The translations under genes and the position numbers were made by a program. DNA of 64,000 nucleotides from Ochotona curzoniae (Eukaryota; Chordata; Mammalia; Lagomorpha; Ochotonidae), in contig NW_024466607.1 of assembly GCF_017591425.1 (NCBI RefSeq), forward strand, positions 14,888,501-14,952,500, in the 5' to 3' direction. Below, piece after piece: positions 22,601-32,612 of this stretch. A model generated the notes under the pieces. That model saw only the letters and a program-made list of their open reading frames with translations, was not told where the DNA came from and made no database searches. Every line of letters starts with the position of its first letter. Positions within the stretch are counted from its first letter, which is position 1.

Positions 22601-25600
22601 GTCCTCTCCTTGAATGCGCTGTGATCCCAGTAGGGTGCTGATTCCAATCCCCACAGCTCCACTTCCCACCCAGCTCCCTGCTTGTGGCCTGGGAAAGCAG
22701 TCGGGGACGGCCTAAAGGCCTTGGGACCCTGCACCCACGTGGGAGACCTAGACCAAAGTTCCAGGCTCCTGGTTTTGGATTGGCTCAGCTCCAGCTGTTG
22801 TGGCCACTTGGGCAGTGAATCATCGGACCAAGGATCTTCCTCTGTCTCTCCTCCTCTCTGTATATCTGATTTTGTGATAAAAATAAATCTTAAAAAAAAG
22901 ATTTATTTTCAATGGAAAGTCAGATATACAGAGAGGAAGATCTTCCATCCGATGACTCACTCCCCAAGTGACCACAATGTCTCGAGCTGAGCTGATCTGA
23001 AGTCAGGAGCCTGTAGTTTCTTGTGGGTCTCTCATGGGGGTGCAGGGTCCCAAAGCTTTGGGCCGTCCTTGCCTGCTTTCCCAGACCACAAGCAGGGAGC
23101 TGAATGGGAAGAAGGGCTGACACACATCAGCACCCATTTGGAATCCCGGTGCATGCAAGGCGAGGATTTTGGCCACTAGGCTACCTCACTGGGCTCAGAC
23201 TTAAGAAAACCAGTGCACAGCTTTAAGTGAAGGAGCAAGCACCTGCTAGAAAATACCAGTCAGGACAGGGCTGAGAGCGGGAGAAATGAGCCTGAGGCAC
23301 CGAGTATGTTCTTTCCTGGGGACACCAGCCGGTGGCAGGGGGCACATGGGCAGTACCTCTGGAAGCTCTGCCAATCACGGCCTCAGCTGCTGCAAGTGAT
23401 ACTGTGCTGGAGAAAAGCAGCCAACAGCTGGCGAGCGTTCCCGGTCGGGTTCGTGCCAAGCCTGTGCTACCTACCCAAGCATGCAACAGGGCTGCCTATC
23501 CTTTAACATTAAATCTACAAGAAATGAACTTTTTGTATTTCAAAGATTTATTGATTTTTATTGGAAAGATCTACAGAGAGAGAGAAAGAGAAGAGAGACA
23601 GAATCTGTGCATGGATTCACATCCCCCCAAGAGGCTGCAACGGCCGAATCTGAGCCAATCTGAAGCCAGGAACTTCCTCTAGGTCTCCCACGCAGGTGCA
23701 GGGTCCCAAACCTTGGGTCATTCTCTACTGCTTTTCCAGGCCACAAGCAGGCAGCTGGATGGGAAGTGGAGCAGCCGGGACAAGAACCAGCACTTATGTG
23801 GGATCCTGGCACATGCAAGGCTAGGACTAGGCTACCATGCTGGGCCGAAGAGAAGGACTTCAGCAGGAAAGACTTAACACTCTAGAACTTCCATCATGAA
23901 GCAGGTGACTCCCATGGCACGGTGCTGAGCTGGGAGCACGCAGGGCAGAACCCTGGGGGGGTCCTACTAGACCACACTCACAGCATGCCACAGTGCTAGA
24001 CCAGGGCGCCAAGGCTGGGGGCGGGGGCAGCGAGTGGGGGCAGGGGTGGGCTATCCTAGCCATGGAGCGCATGCGCATGCCGTGCTGCCTCCTACGCCAA
24101 CGCCTGTGCAGGGGTGAGGTGCACACGAAGGATGAGGCACTCCTAGGAACCAGTCAAGGACTTCAGATGTCGCCTCAAAAGACAAAACGGAGTGGCAGAC
24201 ACACTCAGGGGACATGAGCATTGGCACTGGTCAAGAGTTGGATCCATGAGACTCACGTGATAGGGAGAGATAACTGCACCCAGACACCAAGGCCTACGCC
24301 CCCTAATGAACAAAGACCAGAGGAATCTACGTCCTCTAGCAACTGTTAAAAGTAAGGGGTGGGTGGGGAATTACACAGGCCAGACAGGTGGCTGCCTTAG
24401 AGTCAGCTGTTACTACACCTCCCCTGTCCAACATGATGCTATCTGCCTGTCAATCAAATGACCCCTCCCAGAGGATGTACTCCCCCTTTCCTGGACTTGG
24501 GGTGACAGCATGTAACCACTCACCTTTCCCGGCTCCTAAGAAGCCACACAATGGGAGGGGCATTTTAACTCTTTTGGGGGGATACAAATGAAAAGTAGAG
24601 GGGTGAAGCACAATGGCTCAATTGGCTAATCCTCCCCTAGTAAGTGCTGGCATCCCAAATGGGTACCAGTTCATGTCCCAGCTGCTCCATTTTCTAATGT
24701 TTCTTTCTGCTTGCAGCCTGGGAAAGCAGTAGAGGACAGCCCAAAGCCTTGGGACCCTGCGCCCACCTGAGGAACCCGGAAGAGACTCCTGTCTCCTGGC
24801 TTTGGATTGGCTCAGCTCCAGCCATTATGGCCATTTGGGGAGTGAACCAGCAATGGAAAATTTGTCTCTTTCTTCCTCCATAGCCCTGTCTTACAAACAA
24901 AAATAAATCTTTAAGCAAACAAAAGAGGACAAAAGACAGGGCTTGTACTTCCCCGAGCAGCCAAGATAGACGCTGGGTAGGCCACCCATATCCCAGGTCA
25001 CGCGGCCAGCTGACGCCTGGGGCAGCTCCTGGAGCCAGGAAGGCAGCAGTGATGACTCCATAGTTCCCCTGCTGCCTCTCATGCGGGAGGCCTGGACTGG
25101 CCTGCTGGCCCAGCTGCTGGCCTGGCCTAGGTGCTGCAGACAGCTGGGGAGGTAAGGCAGCAGGCAGGAGACTGCTCTGCCTCGCAGGAGGGAAAAGTGG
25201 TTTCATAAGAAAAAAAAAGGGGGGAAACTCAATCTGTGTGTGCACCAAGCACAGGATGGGGACGAAACAGGAAGCGGTCCCTCGGCGGGGGCACGCTGCC
25301 GCTGAGCTGGGCCTTTCTGAATCTCTCAGGTGTCTGCACTAGCCAGCCCACGCAAGAACGTGTCACCCAGGAGTCCTCAAACTCACGCACACGCAGGGTC
25401 ACAAGATGAGTCTTCATAAACTTCAAGAGGCTGGCTCTGCAGCTCAACGGTTACTTAAGCTGCTGACTGTGGTGCTGGCATCCCATACGGGCAAGGGTCT
25501 GAAGCAGCTGCTCCACTTCCCATCCAGCTCCCTGCTAATGAACCTGAGAAAGCAGCAGAGGGCGGCCCACGTACTTGTTGGGCCCCTTCATAAATATGAA

Positions 25601-28600
25601 AGACTGGAACAAATCTCCCAGCTTCAGCCTGGCTCAACCCTGGCTGCTGTGACCAACTGGGCAGCGAACCGGCCGTCGCGCTCACTTGGGGAGTGAATCA
25701 TCGGACGGAAGATCTTCCTCTCTGTCTCTCCTCTCTGTATATCTGACTTTGTAGTAAAAATAAATATTAAAAAAAAAAAAAGTTGGAACAGCTGAGCTCA
25801 AACCAGTGCCCATATGGGATACCAGCACCCCAGGCATTGGCCCTAGAAAATGCAATGTGAGGGGCAACCTCGTGGAGCACATTCAGGTGCTGCTCTGAGA
25901 GCCGCTTCCCCTACTGGAGACCATCAGAGCCCCGGTCCAAGCTCCAGTGGCTCCCTCTGACCCAGCTCCCTGCTAACGCACTCTGGTCACACCCGGGCCC
26001 CGCCATCCACATGGAGACCCAGACGGAGCTCTGCGCTGCAGGTTCCAGCCTGGACTGTGGGCACTAGGGAAGGGAGTCAAAAGTGGAAGACCTCGAACTC
26101 TTTCCCTCTTCACCTTTCAAATACATGAAAACAAGCTTTTTTTTTTTTTAATTGGAAAGTCAGATATACAGAGATGAGGTGAGACAGAGAGAAGATCGCC
26201 CATCCGCTGGTTCACTCCCCAAGTGAGCGCATAAACTGGAGCTGCGCTGATCTGAAGCCAGGAACTTCTGGGTCTCCCACACAGGTGCAGGGTCCCAAGG
26301 CTTGGGGCTCTCCTTTACTGCTTTTCCAGGCCACAGGCAGGGAGCTAGATGGAAAGTGGGATTAGAACTGCCACCCATGGGCCCAGCGGCGTGGCCTAGC
26401 GGCTAAAGTCCTTGCCATGAACACGCCGGGATCCCATATGGTCACCGGTTCCAATCCCGGCATCCCTGCTTCCCATCCAGCTCCCTGCCTGTGGCCTGGG
26501 AAAGCAGTTAAGGACGGCCCAAAGCTTGAGACCCTGCACCCATGTGGGAGACCCAGAAGAGCCTCTGGATTGGTGCAGTACCAACCACTGCAGTTATATG
26601 GGGAACAAACCATTGGACGGAAGATATTTCTGTCTCTCCTCCTCTCTGTATATCTGACTTTGCAATAAAAACAAATCTTAAAAAAAAAAAAAAAACTGGT
26701 GCCCATAAGGGATCCTGGCACATACAAGGCCAAGATTTTAGCCGCTAGGCTACCGCACCAGGCCCCAAGCATTTTCTTAAAAACAAAGGGGTGTACTTGC
26801 ATCTACTGCCGACCAGACACGTAGCTTATACACAGACACGGACAGATGCAGGCGGGAAGGGTCATCGCCACAGCATGTGTTATGGCAAAAAAGGGGAACC
26901 ACACATGCATCTGTCACCATCACAATGGATTAGCAACTGTTGTGACAATAAACAACATGGATGAAACTCTAGACACCGAGGGCCATGTGCGCACACGGGG
27001 GACAGCACACATGTGGTCAGGCAGACAGGGACAGGCGGGATGGGCGAAAGGGCGAGGAACGGAGATGCTCCTCCCCCCGCTGGCTCACTGCCCAGTGGCC
27101 GGCAGAGCCGGAGCTGGGCCAACCCGAAGCCCAGAACTCAACCCGGAGCCACGAAGGGCACGGGGGCCCAAGGGCATGGGCCACTGCTGGCTGCTTTCTC
27201 AGGCTGGAAACTGGATGGGAAGAACTCCGGGAAGTCAGGTCGGCACCCCGTGCAGGATTCCAGCCCTGCAGGCGACCGCCCCCCGCCGGTACTCACACAT
27301 GCCTGACGCCACAACACTGGTGACCTTGAAACATGACGGTTCACAAGCATGTTAGCTTTGTGCTAATTCACTCATCCACATTCAGATTTGTTTCCTTTTA
27401 TGCATGTATATATTATCAATTTACAAAACTTTCCCTAAAGCTGCCCCAGGCCCAGTGTGGCTGGTGTCACAGGGTTATAGAGGAATCTGTTGTGTGATAA
27501 ATCACACAGCTGTGTGCTGTTCTACACACCTTCCTGTGAGCCGCAATCCACAACAGAATGGAATATAAAACATCAGTGGGGCTCGCCCTGTGGTGTAGCA
27601 GCTTAATTGTCACTTGCAATACCGAAATGCCACATCGGAGCACTGGTTCAAGTCCCAGCTGCTGCACTTCTGATCCAGCTCCCTGCTAATGTGCCCGGGC
27701 AGGCAGCAGAAGGCGGCCCAAGTCCTGGCGTCCCTGCCATACATGTGGGAAGCCTGGATGAATTCTAACCTCCTTGCTACAGCTTGGCCAGCCTAGACAG
27801 TTGGGAGATCTGTCCCTCTGCCTTTGAAAGAAATAAAATATATCTTGGGCCCAGCGGCGTGGCCTAGTGGCTAAAGTCCTCGCCTTGAATGCACCAGGAT
27901 CCCATATGGGCGCCGGTTCTAATCCCAGCAGCTCCACTTCCCATCCAGCTCCCTGCTTGTGGCCTGGGAAAGCAGTCGAGGACAGCCCAAAGCCTTGGGA
28001 CCCTGCACCGCTGTGGAAGACCCGGAAGAGGTTCCTGGTTCCCGGCTTCGGATCAGTGGAGCACCAGCCATTGCGCTCTCTTGGGGAGTGAATCTTTGGA
28101 TGGAAGATCTTCCTCTTTGTCTCTCCTCCTCTCTGTATATCTGACTTTGTAATAAAAATAAATAAATATTTTTTAAAAAAGAAATAAAATACATCTTAAG
28201 AATTAAATATGACATTCGTGACCAGTTTGAACAGTAGACAAAACACCAAGAATTATGTGAATTGACAGGTTAGAAGACATTTTTCAGAAACAGGCACCAG
28301 ATGAAAACATGGCCAATCCAGGATACATGAATAGGAGACGGAGAAGGCGGAAGTTTGTGTTAAGAACCGAAATGCATGTTTCCAGAACTGATAAGACACT
28401 AAGCCACAGATTCTAGAAGTTCAGCAAGTCCATCACAACAAAAATAAAAAGAAATTCCTTGGGGGTCCAAGCTGGATGGGAAGCAGGGATGCCGGGATCC
28501 CATATGGGCGCCAGTTCTAATCCCGGCATCCCTGCTTCCCGTCCAGCTCCCTGCTTGCGGCCTGGGAAAGCAGTCGAGGACGGCCCAAAGCCTTGGGACC

Positions 28601-28731
28601 CTGCACCCGTGTGGGAGACCCGGAAGAGCTCCAGGCTCCTGGCTTCGGATTGGTGCAGCACCGGCTGTTGTGGTCACTTGGGGAGTGAATCATGTTCCTC
28701 TCTGTCTCTCTTCTCTATATATCTGACTTTG

Positions 28732-28771
<40 letters not shown>

Positions 28772-31489
28772 TAAGCAATTGGACCAAGCAGAGTGGGAGA
28801 GGCAGGGGTGGGGAGGAGAGAGGAAGGGGCAAAGGAACGAAGGGAGCAATCATTTCGAGAAGGGCCAAGGCGACTGCCTGCCACCTGCCAGGCTATGGCA
28901 CCGCAGAAACGAGGAGAGGCAGAACAGACTGCAGTGGGGGCTTCGGAAATCATCGGCGACCTCAACTCCCTGCTCAGGTGACCCACGCCGAGGTGACTCT
29001 CCGTACTCAGGCTCAAAACCAGCACAGCAGCCCGTCTCCCCACAGGCAGAAGCATCTCCCAGAATCCCACATCATGCAACGAGGGGTAGATCCACCACCA
29101 CAACACCAGGGCAAGGCCCAGCAGCTCCACCTCAGCTCCAGCTCCTGCTAAAGCCCCTGGGGAGGCGGCAGAGGACGGCCAGAGTGCCTGGGTCCCTGTC
29201 ACCCACATAGGAGACTCAGAAGCAGCTCCTGGCTTTGGCCTGGCCTAGCCAGGGCCTCCTCTAGAACCCGGACCCACCCTGCGTGTGCTTCCCAGAAATT
29301 CTTAGCTGACAGACTATGTAGGCCACAGCAGTGCGTCCGCGACTTCCAAACACCACACTGAGCACCGACGAAGGGATCCTCTGCACCCCAGCAGTGGGTC
29401 CACAGAGCACCACAGCCAGCACCCCGCCCTCGAGCCCTGGGCAGCAGGGAGCACACAGGTGGCCGGCAGCTGTGCCCACCCACTCACGGTAACCATCTCC
29501 ACTCTCCACACCTGTGGCCGAGGGAGACACACAGGAATCTGGAACCTTGAATCAGCCCACGAACCAGTGTCCACCCCAGGTGCGGGGTACATTCCTGGCC
29601 CACAGCAGGACACAGGCCAGGTACCTACCCTTGCACCATACCTCCACAGATACCCAGGTGCCCACCCTGAGCAAAGCTTCTCTCCAGGGTTCCGGCCAGT
29701 CCTGTTAGAGGCCTGAGGACACCCACCTGGTCGGAGGCCCCCCGCACGCGTGCTGGCTCCACACCAGTTTCTTCCACACATCTGAGCAGCAGTACTGGGC
29801 GTCACAGGTGCCACAGCAGAAGTCAGGACAGGAGGTGGGCAAACGGCTCTCTCCATGGGGCACCACGCACACCTCTCCACGGGCTGCAGCAGGCATACAC
29901 AGGCTGGTCAGCCACGCTGCTCCAGCAGGCCTTGCCCTCTTCTCCCCAAGGCCACAGCAGAGATGAAACCCTCCCCCACACCCCACCCCTGCAGCTGCTG
30001 GCCTCCTGAAAGATAATGGCCTTGCCAGGTGAGTCTCCCTGAGCTACTTAGCTCTCATGCATGTCCTGTCCTCAGGGGCCACGAGCAAGGCTTCACTTCA
30101 AGGGGCCTGAAAGGTCACTCTGCTTTCAAGTCTGGCTGCACTCAGTCCCTATGCTAGCCGTTTCCCATCCCCCACCTGCACCTGGACTCATCCCTCAAGA
30201 CCTCGCGGCAGGCCACCGCTTCCTGGAGCCCAGCAGTCCCAGGCACACAGGCACACCAAGTGGGCGCAGGCACTTGGACTCCCAGCCCTCTGTCCTCCTC
30301 AGCCCAGATCCTGCTGGACACAACTGCGGGGGCTCAGTCCTCACTGACCACCCTGTGGCAGTCCAATCCAGCACCGCCACCACCCAAGAGGCCACGCCCT
30401 GGGGGTTGGCCTGGCCACAGGCGTGGGGCTCTCAAAGCCCACAAGGTTGCACCAGACCAGACCATCCGAGTGAGCATCCAAGGACAAGGGCACGTCGCCA
30501 GGACCTGGCGGACCAGGCCTGACTCCAGGCTTTGGATCAAAAAGACACCCCCCAGACACCCCCCTCCAGGGGTATCCCCAAGCCCCTGCCCCCAGCAGAG
30601 ATCCACTGCCGAGCAGCAGGAGGGGCCAGGACAGGTTCTGTCAAGTGCTAGGCAGCCCAGCCAGACCCATGTGACCGCAGGGGACCACTTACGGCACCCC
30701 ACAGGTACCCTGGAGCCTTGGCGGGCGGGGACAATGTGGGAGCGCCAACCTGGCCCGGGGCCTCAGGAGCACACGCCCGGACTCTGAATGAGATCCTTGA
30801 GGAGATACAGCTGGGGGAGGGAAGGCAGCCCTGAGCCAGAGCAGCTCCAGGCAGAGCCCAGCGCCGGGCAAGATTATGGAGCTGAACGAGGCTCCAGGGC
30901 GTCCGGCCACGCTGGCGAGGCCCCTCGGGTACCCAAGCAGGGCGCCGCCCACAGGCCTATCTAGGAGGGCCGAGGACTCCCGTTCTCCTCTCCCCATCCC
31001 TGGAACAGACAGCCTTCGCCTGTAAGAAGCCACCGGTACCAGCGGAGACTTTTGCAAAGCAGAAGCAGGGGGCGTGTCCGCAAGGCCCCCAGCCCACCCC
31101 CAAGTCGGTGACTCTACGTGTGGCACGGGCGCTCGCGGCGGGGTCTCCTCCTTCGCGAGGCCGTCCCGGGTCCTCGCAGTCAAGGAGTGGGTACCCCAGG
31201 GAGGCAACGCTGGGAGCGCGGAGGACCCAACGCCTTGCAAAAGTAGAGGCGAGCGACCCCCTCCCCAGCCAGCGTGTCAGGGCAGAGCCAGGTCCAGCTG
31301 GGGCTGCCCGGCGCGCCCGGAGGTAGCGGTTGACGATCCGGGGATGTGGAAGGAAAAGAATCCGTTCCCCGCTCCAAGGCAGGACAAGCGCCCCCTCTCT
31401 GAAGCCCCCAATCCAGGCTCACCCCCCGGAGGCGGCGGCGGCAGCAAGAGCAGTAGCAGCAGCAGCAGGGGAGTCCGCGACGCTGCCAT
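13584..31489 (-). CDS. SHISA5: Shisa family member 5 (Scotin)
   Basis: SHISA5 is a single-pass ER and nuclear-envelope protein, induced by p53 and interferon in other mammals and linked to apoptosis. Six coding exons on the minus strand, 31423-31489, 29727-29883, 19690-19782, 14174-14289, 13808-14020 and 13584-13663, join in frame to 241 residues (human 240); all introns are GT-AG. A signal peptide has nine Leu then five Pro (residues 1 to about 26). The Shisa cysteine domain follows ([19 protein letters not shown], about 26-70). A membrane segment at about 109-131 runs into a Cys cluster ([12 protein letters not shown]). The cytosolic tail from 145 is rich in Pro and Tyr with PPSY, PPPY and PPAY, which are potential WW-domain ligands. 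The last intron is only 144 nt and stop-free. The gene converges on TREX1. Confidence 0.97.
13808..14020 (-). CDS. SHISA5: SHISA5 coding exon 5
   Basis: The acceptor is tgtgcag and the donor is GCTG/gtgagt. It encodes [19 protein letters not shown] through [10 protein letters not shown], the Pro/Tyr-rich cytosolic tail. Confidence 0.95.
14174..14289 (-). CDS. SHISA5: SHISA5 coding exon 4 (transmembrane)
   Basis: The acceptor is cgggcag and the donor is CGCC/gtaagc. It encodes [22 protein letters not shown], and the Cys cluster [14 protein letters not shown]. Confidence 0.95.
14290..16289. other. SHISA5 intron 3, 5-kb unique part
   Basis: No exon or repeat recognised for about 2 kb. One exact CRE palindrome TGACGTCA lies at 15343-15350. 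Long open frames here have biased GC-rich composition and no family match. Confidence 0.5.
16290..16404 (+). repeat. Truncated SINE tail
   Basis: Plus-strand 3' end only, gaggagtgatcctgcagatgg to tttcaaacagatg. Confidence 0.5.
16405..16679 (-). repeat. Old C-repeat SINE
   Basis: Reverse copy with ctgattcactcctaaatggc and caggtctcccacttgag, ending aatgccagcctctg. Confidence 0.75.
16739..17037 (+). repeat. Old C-repeat SINE
   Basis: Plus copy from gggctagtatggtggtgc to an A-rich tail, tandem with the next copy. Confidence 0.8.
17047..17343 (+). repeat. Young C-repeat SINE with internal deletion
   Basis: Near-consensus but lacks the aaagcagtcgagg to ttggg segment. It is flanked by aagaaaacatg at about 17037 and 17344, a target duplication. 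Confidence 0.85.
17355..18860. other. SHISA5 intron 3, unique part
   Basis: No supported exon, RNA gene or recent repeat. Open frames on both strands look accidental in GC-rich sequence. Confidence 0.45.
18874..19194 (+). repeat. Young C-repeat SINE
   Basis: Full-length near-consensus copy with a perfect 12-bp target duplication aagacagcccaa at 18861-18872 and 19195-19206. Confidence 0.95.
19690..19782 (-). CDS. SHISA5: SHISA5 coding exon 3
   Basis: The acceptor is ctccgcag and the donor is CAGG/gtaagt. It encodes [17 protein letters not shown] and DDSMSG, the stalk before the membrane. The stalk differs from human around FDSDD. Confidence 0.92.
20150..20395 (+). repeat. Old SINE copy
   Basis: Degenerate plus copy: tggttcaagtcctac, aagtggggagtgaacc and tttcaaataac tail. 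Confidence 0.5.
20400..20629 (-). repeat. C-repeat SINE with internal deletion
   Basis: Reverse copy, ttattggaaagtcagatg to tgcactgggtccc, missing the central third. Confidence 0.8.
20711..20779 (+). repeat. SINE, 5' part split by LTR insertion
   Basis: Head gggcccagtacagtgg to ccatataggcac. Its 3' part resumes at 22211 after the LTR. Confidence 0.9.
20780..22210 (+). mobile_element. Solo LTR of an endogenous retrovirus (1431 bp)
   Basis: The element starts TGCTGG and ends CCGGCA, imperfect inverted ends of the TG...CA type. It lies inside a SINE and is flanked by a 6-bp duplication with one mismatch, ggcact (20774-20779) and ggcacc (22211-22216). TATAAATAAA at 22081-22090 can serve as TATA box or poly(A) signal. 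There are no gag, pol or env sequences, so it is a solo LTR left by recombination. The 6-bp duplication suggests class II (ERVK-like). Orientation comes from TATA and AATAAA. Confidence 0.8.
21243..21401 (+). repeat. 26-bp tandem repeat inside the LTR
   Basis: Two identical 26-bp units (21243-21268, 21269-21294), a third with four changes (21295-21320), then two longer decayed units. The core is tactggga..ctaaaagctatcctg. Confidence 0.85.
22211..22485 (+). repeat. SINE, 3' part split by LTR insertion
   Basis: It continues from the 20711 copy at caccggttctaatcc and runs to an AATAAAA-rich tail, so the LTR is younger than this SINE. Confidence 0.9.
22572..22893 (+). repeat. C-repeat SINE inserted in a reverse copy
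   Basis: Full-length, gggtccggcatggtgg to aataaatctt. Flanks ttgatttattttgt and gatttattttcaatgg belong to the split host SINE. Confidence 0.85.
22894..23197 (-). repeat. C-repeat SINE, host of the previous insertion
   Basis: Reverse copy, agatttattttcaatgg to cctcactgggctc. Confidence 0.8.
23198..23538. other. SHISA5 intron 2, nothing recognised
   Basis: Unique sequence with no exon signal. Confidence 0.4.
23539..23846 (-). repeat. C-repeat SINE
   Basis: Reverse copy, aaagatttattgatttttattgg to ctaccatgctgggcc. Confidence 0.85.
23847..24600. other. SHISA5 intron 2, nothing recognised
   Basis: Unique sequence with a G-rich stretch near 24010-24045; no gene or recent repeat. Confidence 0.4.
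24601..24916 (+). repeat. Old C-repeat SINE
   Basis: Plus copy, ggggtgaagcacaatggc to aataaatctttaagc. Confidence 0.8.
25427..25782 (+). repeat. Chimeric SINE: old body, young 3' end
   Basis: Up to about 25665 the copy is old and diverged; from ccgtcgcgctcacttggg it switches to near-consensus young sequence with a fresh poly(A) tail. Confidence 0.7.
25783..25848 (-). repeat. SINE head fragment
   Basis: Reverse head, accagtgcccatatgggatacc to cattggcccta. Confidence 0.6.
26138..26377 (-). repeat. C-repeat SINE split by insertion (tail part)
   Basis: Reverse tail and body. Its head resumes at about 26695-26764 (ggtgcccataagggatcc to accaggccc). Confidence 0.85.
26378..26694 (+). repeat. Young C-repeat SINE inside the reverse copy
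   Basis: Full-length, gggcccagcggcgtggcc to a poly(A) tail; the host copy continues on both sides. Confidence 0.9.
26695..26764 (-). repeat. Head part of the split reverse SINE
   Basis: It completes the copy at 26138-26377. Confidence 0.8.
26870..26975 (+). repeat. Possible old LINE-1 3' fragment
   Basis: gcaaaaaaggggaacc, catcacaatggattagc and acaacatggatgaaactc resemble the 3' end of old mammalian L1 elements. Recognition is from memory. Confidence 0.4.
27576..27846 (+). repeat. Old C-repeat SINE
   Basis: Diverged plus copy, ggggctcgccctgtggtgt to gaaataaaatatatctt. Confidence 0.75.
27848..28180 (+). repeat. Young C-repeat SINE in tail of older copy
   Basis: Full-length copy flanked by gaaataaaatatatctt (27829-27846) and gaaataaaatacatctt (28181-28198), a target duplication made from the older tail. 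Confidence 0.9.
28470..28733 (+). repeat. 5'-truncated SINE with inverted start
   Basis: The first 29 bp (28470-28498) are the reverse complement of 28520-28548 with one mismatch. The rest is a plus-oriented copy lacking its head, with tail replaced by a CA repeat. Confidence 0.8.
28734..28769. repeat. (CA)n microsatellite at a SINE tail
   Basis: Pure CA repeat directly after gactttgcta, where the family normally has its A-rich tail. Confidence 0.95.
29095..29265 (+). repeat. Old SINE fragment
   Basis: gcagctccacctcagctcc, ctggggaggcggcagagg and ggagactcagaagcagctcc mark a decayed plus copy. Confidence 0.55.
29727..29883 (-). CDS. SHISA5: SHISA5 coding exon 2
   Basis: The acceptor is ctgctgcag and the donor is CCAG/gtgggt. 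It encodes [25 protein letters not shown] and KKLVWS, the lumenal Shisa cysteine domain. Confidence 0.95.
29884..31080. other. SHISA5 intron 1, upstream part
   Basis: Unique GC-rich sequence leading into the CpG island. No further exon could be supported. Confidence 0.4.
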
Positions 31490-31900
31490 GGCGGGTGGGT
31501 GGGCGGACGGACGCGAACTCCGGGTCGTGGCGCTGGCGCGGCCTGGGGCGAGCGCACGGGCCGCCCGCTTCCTCGCCCCGCCCCGGCCGGTTCCCGGAAC
31601 GCCCGCCGGCGCGGGGGAGGGGACGAGGGCAGCGGACGCCCCTCCCCGCCCCGCCGGCCCCGCCGGCCCCGCGTCCCGGGCCGCGCTCCCGAGCTGCCTT
31701 CTGCGCCCCGCGGTTCCTTCGGGGTACCCTTCCAGGCCCCAGCCCTCCGTCCCGAAGCCCCGACGAGGACCCCGCGGGCATCCTCATCCCAACCTGCCTG
31801 CCGCCTGCGGGGGCCGGTGCCGCCCGGCCTCTCCCCTCTCGCCAGCAATGGCTGCTTCCGCCCTCTACGAGGTGCACCTGAGCCCAGGTGAGCTGAGCGC
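31080..31900 (-). promoter_or_regulatory. SHISA5: CpG island at SHISA5 promoter and first exon
   Basis: This is one of the two densest CpG stretches of the window (for example 31500-31830), centred on the SHISA5 ATG. It has repeated CCCCGCCCC/GCCGG boxes and no clear TATA box. A broad housekeeping-type promoter is inferred; the start site is not resolved. Confidence 0.65.
31423..31489 (-). CDS. SHISA5: SHISA5 coding exon 1
   Basis: ATG at 31489 lies in a CpG island. It encodes a poly-Leu/poly-Pro signal peptide of 22 codons plus one base, with donor GGGGG/gtgagc. CTG and GCC repeats here make its length likely to vary between individuals. Confidence 0.92.
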
Positions 31901-32069
31901 CGTTTCCCTTGGAGGCTCAGTCCCCAAACCCTACAGGACCCCTGCGCAGGATGCTCATCCTAGCTCAGAGTGCCCGGATTTAAGGTCGAGCTGGCAGCTC
32001 CCAGTGCACACCCACACACGTTTCAAACTTTTTTTTGCAACAAAATTATTTAAAAATAAATGTGTTATC

Positions 32070-32385
32070 GGCCCGGCGCGATAGCGTAGTGATTAAAGTC
32101 CTCGCCTTGAGCGCGCCAGGATCTCATATGAGCGCCGGTTCTAATCCCGGTGGCCCCGCTTCCCATCCAGCTCCCTGCTTGTGGCCTGGGAAAGCAGTCA
32201 AAGTGGCCCAAAGCCTTGGGGCCCTACATCCTCGTAGACGACCCAGAAGAGGCTTCTGGCTCATGGCTTCGGATTGGCGCAGCACTAGCCATTGTGGCTG
32301 CTTGGGGAGTGAATCATTGGATGGAAGATCTTCCTCTCTGCCTCTCCTCCTCTCTGTATATCTGACTTTCCAATAAAAAAAAATT
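32070..32385 (+). repeat. Young C-repeat SINE
   Basis: Near-consensus, cggcccggcgcgatagcg to aaaaaaaattt. It lies just upstream of the SHISA5 CpG island. Confidence 0.9.
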
Positions 32386-32401
32386 TAAGAATATATAAAT
32401 G

Positions 32402-32612
32402 TATTATGTTTATTGGAAAAAGGGAGTCTGAAAGACAATGGGATGAGTTTGCAACCATTCGCTCTCTCCCCAAATGGCTGTAGCAGCCAGGAGTTCCATG
32501 TGGATCTCCCACCTTGGTACAGGGGCCCAAGTACCGGGTCCGCCTCTGCTGCCTTCCCAGGCTTGTTAGCAAGGATCTGGGTTGGAAATGGAGCTCCGGA
32601 TCTCCAGGAAGG
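32402..32612 (-). repeat. Old C-repeat SINE
   Basis: Reverse copy: gtttattggaaaaaggg, ctctccccaaatggctg, caagtaccgggtcc. Confidence 0.7.

Noticed and set aside
31849..31888. Plus-strand ATG with a short frame (MAASALYEVHLSP) and a good donor, opposite the SHISA5 CpG island
   Set aside because: No downstream acceptor or family match could be tied to it; GC-rich islands often give such frames by chance.
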